Below are positions 1-5,789 of a stretch of DNA of 5,789 nt, one piece after another. A model generated the notes under the pieces. The model was not told where the DNA came from. It worked only from the letters and a program-made list of their open reading frames with translations, and searched no databases. A program made the position numbers and the translations under genes. This DNA comes from Oscillospiraceae bacterium. GTDB lineage: Bacteria > Bacillota > Clostridia > Oscillospirales > Oscillospiraceae. Location: positions 1-5,789 of the forward strand of contig JAISKU010000134.1 in the NCBI GenBank assembly GCA_031261245.1, given 5' to 3'. Positions within the stretch are counted from its first letter, which is position 1; each line of letters starts with the position of its first letter.

Positions 1-1
1 C

Positions 2-2383
2 GCCTCGGCGTCAAATCAGGGCGCTGGCGGCAGCAGCCCGGCGGGGCGGGCGACGCCGTCAAAGCTCGATTACGGCGCGTACTACCTCGCGGAGGGCGTC
101 TACTCGGGCTCCGCCATCGGATATGGCGGCACGCTGTCCGTGGACGTCACGGTTTCCGGCGGCGAGATCTATGATGTGACGGTCACGCAGACGAGAGAGG
201 ACGCGAGCTATTATAACAGCGCAAAACCGCTCCTCGGCTCGGTGGAAGCCGGAAACTCAACTAAGCTTGACACGGTATCCGGCGCGACGTATTCCTCTCT
301 GGCGATTCTCGCGGCAGTGGACGACGCGCTGGAGGACGCGATTCTCGCGAGCCGCGCCGTCGGCTTGGGCGCCTACGCCAAAGCGCCGATTGAACGCTAC
401 AGCCCCGCGCTCACCTACACGCTCTCCGACGTCGAGGGTGCCCTCGACACGCGGCTTCTGTACCTCGGCGGCGATTACTTCGCTGTGGCGGAGAGCGGCG
501 CGAACGTCACGCTGTCCTCCGCCGAAAAGGTCAGCACCGGGCCGAAATACGTGCTTGACGTCACAAAGACGACGACCGGCGCACCGCTCACGGTATCCGT
601 CGCGGCCGCAAATGACGCCGGCGGCGAAATCAAGGAGGACTACTCGGTTCAAATCGTGCCGTACTACTTTAACAACGGCGCGAACAAGGTTCTGGCGCGC
701 ATCACATTCGACGAGCATACATACACCGCGAACGGGCTATCCGGAGAAAACGCCGTGCAGTTTACGGAGAATCACGCTTACTTTGAGCAGCTAACGGACA
801 GCGTAAACTCACAGCTCACCAAAACACTCACGGGCAAGTCGTCCTCGGTGGACGGCGTGAGCGGCGCAACAGTCTCCTACAACGCGTTTTTACAGGCGCT
901 GACCGCCGCGGGTTACTCATATCCCACGGGGCAGGAGCCCGATGTGCTGAAAGAGGATACGACCGTCACGGGCGAATTTACGACGGGCGACGTCGGGCTT
1001 GTGAGTAAGGCGATAATAGTCAACGCGTCGCGCAGCCTCGCGGGCGCGGTGATAAAATACGCCCCCGCGGGCGGCGGAACGGTCACGCGCGAAGCCGTGG
1101 CGGACACTTTCGCGAGCAAAGTCTACCGCAACGAGGGCGCGACGTTCACCGTCGGCGAGAGCTACACCGTAAAGGTCACGTTCCCCGACTTCGCGTTTGA
1201 GAAAACGCTGAAAGTTCTCGATGCGAGCAACCTCTACGTTCTGATGAACATTCCGTACACGGAATTCTTCGCCGCCGAGGGTCTGACGACTACAACGACG
1301 GTGGACGCGGTGTCCTCGCCCACGACGAAGTTCACAAATCAGTACAGCGGCGGCGCGTATTCTGGCAATTCCGGCGAGTTCCGCGCGTACCTCGGCGCGA
1401 GCTTCTCCGTGAAAATCCGCGCCAACGACTACGTCGCGCTTTTGAACAACCTCGAAGCTCTGCGGGAGAATCTCCCAGAGGTGAAGATGTACGACGGCAA
1501 GGGCTACAACGACGAGCTTGAGGACACGACCTCCTTCGCTACGACTGTTCTGACCGAGCTTCCTGAGGCGTACAAAGTCGCGTCCAAAGTCGGCGACGCG
1601 TTCACGTTCTCGGCTGTCGTCGGCGGCACCTACACCATCGACACAGCCGCCACCTACACGCCCTCTACGCTCGCGGTAAAATACGGCAGCGAGACGCAGT
1701 ACGGCGAGTACGAGCTCGATTTCAGCCCCGGAAACAACAACAATTTTCCCGTCTCCGGCTCCGGCTGGGCGGGCGAGGCCACGGGCGGGCGCGGCGTCGC
1801 GGGTGACCCTACCGTCGGCATCACGCTCTCCGACGGGACAAAGGCGTGGTTCCAAATCTCCACCGCGCTGCTTGTGACGGACGCGAACATCTACCCACTG
1901 CGCCCGCTCGAGAATATCTGGTGGGGCAGCTCCTACGGGCTTGAAATCGGTCTGCCAGCCGGAATAACGACGGCGCACCACACCTCGTTCAAAATCTCCA
2001 CCGCGCCCTACCTCTCCCTCCCCGGTGAGACGGTGAAAAAGGTGGTGTTCATCACCGACAAGGGCTACTACGAATTTGAGTGGGACGTTTATCTGAAAAC
2101 CATACTCACGGCCGGCGACTACACCTTGAGCGTTGACAACGCCGTAACCACCGACGGCGCAACGGCGGTCACCGCTTCCCTGCCCGCCGGTTTTGTCCCC
2201 GGCGATTTCAAAATCACACTCACCGAGGGTAGAAACGTCACCGACGTCACGGCGGACTTCACTGTCGACTTGACCGCGGGCACAATCACTTGGATCGCCG
2301 CCGACGCGGGCGCTTACACCCTCGCGGTCAGTGATACGAGCGGCGCCTACGCGGGCGTAACCGCGGAGTTCACAATAATCTAA
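2..2383 (+). CDS. Large secreted FMN-binding protein with Tp47-like region (5' partial)
   Basis: The frame is open to the left edge, so the true start and any signal peptide lie outside; the GTG at 140 is internal to the first FMN domain and is not a credible start. Counting the first in-window codon as 1, residues about 30-113 form an FMN_bind domain (start GVYSGS, flavinylation motif DTVSGAT at 90-96). A second, shorter FMN_bind-like segment at about 228-302 carries DGVSGAT (284-290). Between and after these come beta-rich Ig-like segments (about 132-224 and 319-407). Residues about 410-698, beginning YVLMNIPYTEFF, resemble the Tp47 penicillin-binding-protein domains often seen in clostridial surface proteins; this is recognition from memory, not a search. 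Residues 701-793 look like an Ig-like end, with no LPXTG motif or membrane helix. I see no cysteine, as is common for exported Gram-positive proteins. Likely role: an extracytosolic flavoprotein taking electrons from the downstream heme/FMN membrane protein. FMN binding is well supported; the Tp47 assignment and any penicillin binding are uncertain. Confidence 0.85.
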   Translation, partial: ASASNQGAGGSSPAGRATPSKLDYGAYYLAEGVYSGSAIGYGGTLSVDVTVSGGEIYDVTVTQTREDASYYNSAKPLLGSVEAGNSTKLDTVSGATYSSLAILAAVDDALEDAILASRAVGLGAYAKAPIERYSPALTYTLSDVEGALDTRLLYLGGDYFAVAESGANVTLSSAEKVSTGPKYVLDVTKTTTGAPLTVSVAAANDAGGEIKEDYSVQIVPYYFNNGANKVLARITFDEHTYTANGLSGENAVQFTENHAYFEQLTDSVNSQLTKTLTGKSSSVDGVSGATVSYNAFLQALTAAGYSYPTGQEPDVLKEDTTVTGEFTTGDVGLVSKAIIVNASRSLAGAVIKYAPAGGGTVTREAVADTFASKVYRNEGATFTVGESYTVKVTFPDFAFEKTLKVLDASNLYVLMNIPYTEFFAAEGLTTTTTVDAVSSPTTKFTNQYSGGAYSGNSGEFRAYLGASFSVKIRANDYVALLNNLEALRENLPEVKMYDGKGYNDELEDTTSFATTVLTELPEAYKVASKVGDAFTFSAVVGGTYTIDTAATYTPSTLAVKYGSETQYGEYELDFSPGNNNNFPVSGSGWAGEATGGRGVAGDPTVGITLSDGTKAWFQISTALLVTDANIYPLRPLENIWWGSSYGLEIGLPAGITTAHHTSFKISTAPYLSLPGETVKKVVFITDKGYYEFEWDVYLKTILTAGDYTLSVDNAVTTDGATAVTASLPAGFVPGDFKITLTEGRNVTDVTADFTVDLTAGTITWIAADAGAYTLAVSDTSGAYAGVTAEFTII
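269..289 (+). other. Flavinylation motif 1 (DTVSGAT)
   Basis: The codons read D-T-V-S-G-A-T, followed by YSS. This fits the D-x-x-[ST]-G-A-[ST] motif whose last Thr/Ser receives FMN through a phosphoester bond made by ApbE, as in NqrC and RnfG. The acceptor would be the Thr codon at 287-289. An apbE gene two genes downstream supports this. Confidence 0.85.
851..871 (+). other. Flavinylation motif 2 (DGVSGAT)
   Basis: This is a second intact D-x-x-S-G-A-T motif in the same protein, 194 residues after the first, with the Thr acceptor at 869-871. The sequence before it lacks the usual Gly-rich FMN_bind opening and is shorter than the first domain, so the fold may be a variant. The motif itself is canonical and probably flavinylated. 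Confidence 0.7.
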
Positions 2384-2390
2384 TCAAATT

Positions 2391-2394
2391 GGAG
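2391..2394 (+). promoter_or_regulatory. Ribosome binding site deciding a TTG start
   Basis: GGAG lies 9 bases before the TTG at 2404 and is the only good Shine-Dalgarno in the 20-base gap after the previous stop. No ATG or GTG in that frame gives a start that keeps the first hydrophobic helix, so TTG is the best start for the membrane protein. Confidence 0.75.
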
Positions 2395-2403
2395 TGATTT
2401 CCA

Positions 2404-3783
2404 TTGCTTTTCCTGATTTCTCTCTGTGCCGCTGCGACTTTTGTCGCAGCGGCGCGCGGACAGCTCAAAAAACACCCGTACATATTCTACGGCGCGGCGG
2501 TTGCGCTCGCAATTTTTATGGCTTCCGGCGACTTCGCCGCCTCGCCCGGGTGGGTGCGCGACTACGTGATCGCGCCGTTTCAGCGCGGCGCGTTTGCGAC
2601 AGCGCTGTTCGCCGTCGTTATGTACACGGGCGCGCTGAAAAACGGCTCGCGACTGATGAAAATACTGCTGCCGATTCGCGCGGAGCTCTCGATTTTCGCG
2701 TCGATTCTCATATTCACGCACAACGTATTTTTCGGCAAGACGTACTTCAAGAACCTGTTCGTCCCGCCAACGGGGCTCGCCGCCGCGCTGTGGACGGCGC
2801 AGACCAAAATCGCGGCAATACTGTCGCTGGTTATGCTGTGCATACTGCTGCCGCTGTTCGTAACCTCGTTTCCTCAGGTGCGGAAAAAGATGGACTCGAG
2901 GAGCTGGAAACGCCTGCAACGTCTCGCCTACGGCTTTTACGGGCTGACGTATATCCACGTGATGGTGCTGTCGATTCCGTATGCGCGTCAGGGCAAAGGC
3001 GGCTACTCGCTGACGGTCGCGGCGTACAGCGCCGTGTTCCTCGTCTACGCGGCTATGCGCGTTCACAAGGCGCTGTCGAAATCGCACAGGGCGCTCGTCT
3101 CCGGCGTCCTCCCGTCCCTGACGGCGGCGGCGATGCTGGCCATCGTTTGCGCACTGACCTTCAAGGCTCCGCCCGCGCCGTCCGCAGTGCCCGCCGTCAC
3201 CGCAATAGCGGAAGCGCCGCCGCTCGCGCAGTTTGAGCCGTCCGCCGAGCCGGTTGCCGAGCCGAGTGCCGTCACCCCGACGTCGGAGCCGACAATAGAA
3301 CCGACGGAAACACCGCCTGAGCCGTCAGCCGAACCCGCCGCAATTATCCTAACGCCGGAACCGACCCGGACGCCTGCGGCGGCGGCTTCACCCGACGCAG
3401 CCCTCGAAACCGCACCAGCGCCCACCCCCGCACCGACTCCCGAACCAACAGCCGCCCCGGAACCCGCGCCGACACCCACCCCGACGCCGACGCCCGAGCC
3501 GCTCAAAACGAAATACGTGGACGGCACGTTTACCGGTACGGGCGAGGGCTATTCGGGCAAAATCACCGTGAGCGTGACGATTTCCGGCGACGTCATAACC
3601 GCAATTTCGCAGGTGTCGAACGCCGACGACGCGGTATTTTTTGAATTCGCGTGGGACGAGGTGTCGGGCGCGATTCTGTCGTCGCAGTCCGCGAGCGTGA
3701 GCGCGGTGAGCGGCGCGACGTTCAGCTCCGAGGGCATCAAATCCGCCGTTGCGGACGCGCTGAAAAAGGCGTTGAACCGATGA
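2404..3783 (+). CDS. Ferric reductase-like heme membrane protein fused to FMN-binding domain
   Basis: 459 residues from a TTG start. Eight hydrophobic segments lie at about 2-17, 24-42, 58-78, 93-108, 133-155, 174-192, 205-219 and 233-254. Positive loops (18-24, 79-92, 156-173, 219-229) alternate so that both ends face outside, placing the C-terminal domain outside the cell. The pattern matches the ferric-reductase/MsrQ (YedZ) transmembrane family: H106 in helix 4 and H185 in helix 6 (LTYIHVMVL, after WKRLQRLAY) sit where heme ligands are expected, while Q172 replaces the earlier helix-6 His. A Pro/Ala/Glu/Thr-rich tether (about 256-366) leads to an FMN_bind domain (about 369-457, opening DGTFTGTGEGYSG) with the site SAVSGAT at 433-439. 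Likely role: heme-mediated transfer of membrane electrons to an external flavin. It overlaps apbE by 4 bases, so the flavinylating enzyme is co-translated. The electron donor is unknown; no cytosolic NAD(P)H/FAD domain is present. Confidence 0.88.
   Translation: MLFLISLCAAATFVAAARGQLKKHPYIFYGAAVALAIFMASGDFAASPGWVRDYVIAPFQRGAFATALFAVVMYTGALKNGSRLMKILLPIRAELSIFASILIFTHNVFFGKTYFKNLFVPPTGLAAALWTAQTKIAAILSLVMLCILLPLFVTSFPQVRKKMDSRSWKRLQRLAYGFYGLTYIHVMVLSIPYARQGKGGYSLTVAAYSAVFLVYAAMRVHKALSKSHRALVSGVLPSLTAAAMLAIVCALTFKAPPAPSAVPAVTAIAEAPPLAQFEPSAEPVAEPSAVTPTSEPTIEPTETPPEPSAEPAAIILTPEPTRTPAAAASPDAALETAPAPTPAPTPEPTAAPEPAPTPTPTPTPEPLKTKYVDGTFTGTGEGYSGKITVSVTISGDVITAISQVSNADDAVFFEFAWDEVSGAILSSQSASVSAVSGATFSSEGIKSAVADALKKALNR
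3169..3501 (+). repeat. Pro/Thr/Ala/Glu-rich tether, low-complexity repeat
   Basis: About 110 codons encode imperfect short units such as EPSAEP, EPT and, at the end, PTPAPTPEP and PTPTPTPEP. At the DNA level the end is a run of near-identical ACN-CCN codon pairs around 3421-3500. It links the last membrane helix to the FMN domain and is long enough to let that domain move through or along the cell wall. Unit number probably varies between strains through slippage. Confidence 0.85.
3700..3720 (+). other. Flavinylation motif 3, Asp replaced by Ser (SAVSGAT)
   Basis: The SGAT core and following FSS are intact, with a Thr acceptor at 3718-3720, but the first position is AGC (Ser) rather than Asp. 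The rest of the domain looks like a normal FMN_bind fold, so flavinylation remains likely but is less certain than for the two motifs upstream. Confidence 0.65.
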
Positions 3784-4838
3784 AAACTACGAAATCCGCA
3801 TGGATAATTGTCGCGCTGCTGCTACTGATTTCATTATTCGGCTGCAAGTCAAACGATCCGCCGCCGGTCGCCGAAACGGAGCCGCAGACCGCGTGGCTGT
3901 TTGCGATGGACACGGTGATGCAGCTCACGGCATACGGCGACAACGCCGCCGAGGGACTTGCGTCGGCGCAGGCGGCAATCCTTGAGCTTGAGTCGCTCGT
4001 CTCCGTCACCGGCGAGAACAGCGAGATTTTCCGCGTAAACAGCGGCTCCGTCGCGCCTTTCGCCGTGTCGGGCATAACCGCCGAGCTGCTTGAAACGGCT
4101 CTCGCGTTCTGCGCGCGCACGGACGGCGCGATGGACGTCTCCATTTATCCGATTGTAAAGGCGTGGGGCTTCACGACGGACGCGTACCGTGTGCCGTCAG
4201 ATGCGGAGATCGCGGCGCTCCTGCCGCTCGTGGACTACACCGCGGTCGATTACGACGCGGCGGCGCGCACCGTCCGAATCCCCGGGGGCGCGCAGCTCGA
4301 TCTCGGCTCAATCGCAAAGGGCTACTCCGGCGACCTCGCGATTGACGCGATAAAGTCCGTCGGCGTCGCCTCCGCGCTCATCTCCCTCGGCGGCAACGTC
4401 CAGACGCTCGGCGCGAAGCCGGACGGCAGCGCGTGGCGCGTCGCCGTGCAGAACCCCGAAGCTCCGGAGGACTACGCGGGCGTGGTGGAGGTCGTGAACA
4501 AGGCGGTGATAACCTCCGGCGGGTATGAGCGGTATTTCGTCGGTGACGACGGCGAGGTATACTGGCACATCATGAATCCCGCAACGGGAAAACCCGCGAA
4601 AAGCGGGCTGATCTCCGTGACGATTATCGGCGAATCCGGTGCGCTGTGCGACGCGATGTCCACTCCGCTGTTCGTAATGGGCTTGGACGCGGCCGCCGGA
4701 CACTGGCGCGAATACGGGGATTTCGAGGCGGTGTTTATCACGGAGAACCATGAGCTTTATATCACTGAGGGCTTGGAGGGCAGCTTTTCGCCGCTCGGAA
4801 ATTACGCGGATACAAATGTGACGGTGATACGCAGATGA
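3780..4838 (+). CDS. apbE: FAD:protein FMN transferase, lipoprotein ApbE
   Basis: 352 residues, the usual family length. It moves FMN from FAD to a Thr/Ser of target proteins outside the membrane, using Mg2+. Residues 8-21 are a hydrophobic signal ending in lipobox LFGC, so Cys22 should be lipidated and the enzyme surface-anchored. Family landmarks in order: FAMDTVMQLTAYG (41-53), DLGSIAKGY (174-182), ALISLGGNVQTLG (199-211), TSGGYERYF (245-253), YWHIMNPATGKPA (261-273) and CDAMSTPLFVMG (290-301). D291 and T295 of the last are the expected metal ligands. The ATG overlaps the previous stop as ATGA, with a weak AAGG 10 bases upstream; an in-frame extension to 3651 would lie inside the previous gene and hide the signal peptide. 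Likely substrates are the FMN_bind domains of the two genes just upstream. Identification is secure; the substrate pairing is inferred. Confidence 0.96.
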   Translation: MKTTKSAWIIVALLLLISLFGCKSNDPPPVAETEPQTAWLFAMDTVMQLTAYGDNAAEGLASAQAAILELESLVSVTGENSEIFRVNSGSVAPFAVSGITAELLETALAFCARTDGAMDVSIYPIVKAWGFTTDAYRVPSDAEIAALLPLVDYTAVDYDAAARTVRIPGGAQLDLGSIAKGYSGDLAIDAIKSVGVASALISLGGNVQTLGAKPDGSAWRVAVQNPEAPEDYAGVVEVVNKAVITSGGYERYFVGDDGEVYWHIMNPATGKPAKSGLISVTIIGESGALCDAMSTPLFVMGLDAAAGHWREYGDFEAVFITENHELYITEGLEGSFSPLGNYADTNVTVIRR

Positions 4839-5218
4839 AGCTCCTGAAAAGTACGAAATTCTGGGTCGCGGCAATCGCCGTCCTGCTCGCCGCGTCCGCA
4901 GTTGCGGCAAGCGCACTCTCGCGCGTATCGTTCAAAGGCGCTGTCGCAAACGTCTATCTTGACGGCGAGCTTATCCGCGCGATAGCGCTCGACGGCGTCA
5001 CGTCCGGCTATTCCTTTGAGGTCGAGGACGACGACGGCGGTCACAACACTATAACGGTGGAGCGCGGACGCATTCGCGTGTCCGACGCGGACTGTCCCGA
5101 CCTGATTTGCGTAAAGCAGGGGTGGATTTCAAACGGCGTGACGCCCGTCGTCTGTTTGCCTCACAGGCTTTTGATTGAAATTGTCGGCGCGGCGCAGTCG
5201 TTTGACGCGGCGTCGTGA
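4835..5218 (+). CDS. NusG domain II-containing membrane-anchored protein
   Basis: 127 residues: one N-terminal membrane helix (about 9-29), then a small beta-rich NusG domain II-like fold facing outside. The family mark is the cysteine set C87, C92 and C107 in DCPDLICVKQGW and PVVCLPHRL; these could bind a metal or cofactor, but their role is not established. Despite the name there is no NusG N-terminal domain and no sign of a transcription role. The start overlaps the apbE stop as ATGA with no clear Shine-Dalgarno, suggesting translational coupling. Family members often sit beside ApbE, Gx transporter and Rnf or extracellular electron transfer genes; from memory, EetA of the Listeria locus is of this type. 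Likely role: accessory factor of the flavin electron-transfer system, mechanism unknown. Confidence 0.88.
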   Translation: MKLLKSTKFWVAAIAVLLAASAVAASALSRVSFKGAVANVYLDGELIRAIALDGVTSGYSFEVEDDDGGHNTITVERGRIRVSDADCPDLICVKQGWISNGVTPVVCLPHRLLIEIVGAAQSFDAAS

Positions 5219-5221
5219 CGC

Positions 5222-5226
5222 GGAGG
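5222..5226 (+). promoter_or_regulatory. Strong ribosome binding site for the Gx transporter gene
   Basis: GGAGG, followed by more G residues, sits 8 bases before the ATG at 5235 in the 16-base gap after the previous stop. It is the best ribosome site in the window and fixes the start. Confidence 0.85.
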
Positions 5227-5234
5227 GGACGTAA

Positions 5235-5741
5235 ATGTATAAACCGAAAAACAAGATCGCGCTGATGACGTATTCCGCGGTTTTGACCGCAATCGCGCTG
5301 ACGATTTTTATGGTGGAGAACCAAATTCCCGCGCTCGTGCCGGTGCCGGGCGTGAAGCTCGGTCTTGCGAATATCGTGACGGTTTATGCGATGTATAGCG
5401 TCGGACCCGCGCCGGCGTTTATGATACTCATCGTGCGCATACTGCTCGGCGGAATTTTCTCAGGGCGGATCGTGTCGCTGCTGTACAGCCTGTGCGGCGG
5501 ACTTCTGTGCTATCTCGCGATGCTCGCAATGCGTAAGCTCCTCGCGCCGAAACAGATTTGGATATGCTCTGTTATCGGCGCGGTTTTTCACAATCTCGGG
5601 CAAATTCTCGCCGCGATGGCGGTGATGGGAACCGTGTCGATTATTGTCTATCTGCCGATACTGCTGGTATCCGGCATTATCGCGGGATTTTTCACGGGAC
5701 AATGCGCGCAGCTGCTTGTGAAGTGGCTCGGCGCGAAGTGA
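5235..5741 (+). CDS. Gx transporter family protein (heptaprenyl diphosphate synthase component I family)
   Basis: 168 residues, nearly all hydrophobic, with about five membrane segments (10-28, 44-65, 67-98, 109-131, 134-160). Recognised by the run around residues 28-50 (ENQIPALVPVPGVKLGLAN), RILLGGIFSG (68-77), a Gly-rich helix at 86-92 and IGAVFHNLGQILAA (114-127), all typical of the Gx family, which resembles substrate-binding subunits of ECF vitamin transporters. The old name came from a genetic link to menaquinone side-chain synthesis and does not mean it is a prenyl synthase. Substrate unknown; flavin, quinone precursor or prenyl lipid are guesses from context. A polyprenyl synthase gene often follows this family, but the window ends 48 bases later. 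From memory, EetB of the Listeria locus belongs here. The start is fixed by the GGAGG site. Confidence 0.9.
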   Translation: MYKPKNKIALMTYSAVLTAIALTIFMVENQIPALVPVPGVKLGLANIVTVYAMYSVGPAPAFMILIVRILLGGIFSGRIVSLLYSLCGGLLCYLAMLAMRKLLAPKQIWICSVIGAVFHNLGQILAAMAVMGTVSIIVYLPILLVSGIIAGFFTGQCAQLLVKWLGAK

Positions 5742-5789
5742 AATAAGCCAATCAAAGTTACTCTATTGCGCCACATACTCCGCGCCGCG

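Noticed and set aside
917..1981. Long open frame of 354 codons on the minus strand
   Set aside because: It is antisense to the well-supported first gene, very rich in Arg/Val/Glu as expected from the complement of GC-biased codons, and has no recognisable domain.
2394..3236. Overlapping + strand frame starting GTG just before the membrane protein
   Set aside because: It lacks the membrane helices and family motifs and is Arg/Ala-rich out-of-frame sequence; the GGAG site is at proper distance for the TTG at 2404 and overlaps this start.
3421..3500. CRISPR or tandem DNA repeat array
   Set aside because: There are no regular spacers; the repetition is explained by Pro/Thr/Glu codons in a coding tether.
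3063..3527. Minus-strand frame with a Gly/Val/Ala-Ser repeat protein
   Set aside because: It is the antisense reading of the Pro/Thr/Glu tether; the repeat comes from the codon repeat of the real gene.
3651..3779. N-terminal extension of ApbE by 43 codons
   Set aside because: It lies inside the FMN domain of the previous gene, is Arg/Glu-rich, and would bury the clear lipoprotein signal that begins at the ATG at 3780.
5742..5789. Possible end of a minus-strand gene (about nine codons ending in TAG at 5763-5765) or a terminator after the operon
   Set aside because: Nine codons are too few to call a gene, and I see no stem-loop with a T run in these 48 bases.

Overview
The window is fully coding on the + strand: one gene entering from the left edge and four complete genes packed behind it, with gaps or overlaps of +20, -4, -4 and +16 bases. 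No stretch over 50 bases lacks a gene. The layout looks like one operon whose promoter lies upstream of the window; I saw no internal promoter or terminator. Base composition is GC-rich, the ribosome sites are strong GGAG/GGAGG types, and the ApbE protein has a lipoprotein signal. With the NusG_II and Gx-transporter genes, this suggests a GC-rich anaerobic Bacillota (Clostridia-like) organism. The taxonomic call is inference.

Left to right: (1) bases 2-2383, the C-terminal 793 codons of a large, cysteine-free secreted protein with two FMN-binding segments carrying ApbE-type flavinylation motifs, then a long beta-rich region that resembles the Tp47 penicillin-binding-protein family, then an Ig-like end. 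(2) 2404-3783, an eight-helix ferric-reductase-like heme membrane protein joined by a Pro/Thr/Glu-rich tether to an external FMN-binding domain. (3) 3780-4838, ApbE, a lipoprotein FAD:protein FMN transferase. (4) 4835-5218, a membrane-anchored NusG domain II protein with three conserved cysteines. (5) 5235-5741, a Gx transporter family membrane protein (old name: heptaprenyl diphosphate synthase component I).

Together they read as an extracytosolic flavin electron-transfer module. ApbE would attach FMN covalently to threonines in the FMN-binding domains of genes 1 and 2. The heme membrane protein would carry electrons across or out of the membrane to its own tethered flavin and then to the large secreted flavoprotein. 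The NusG_II/Gx pair resembles, from memory, the EetA/EetB pair of the flavin-based extracellular electron transfer loci of Listeria and relatives. The usual Ndh2 dehydrogenase and PplA flavoprotein are not in this window. The most notable details are the loss of the inner-heme histidine positions in the membrane protein, a Ser in place of the usual Asp in its flavinylation motif, and a degenerate third flavinylation-like motif inside the Tp47-like region of gene 1.
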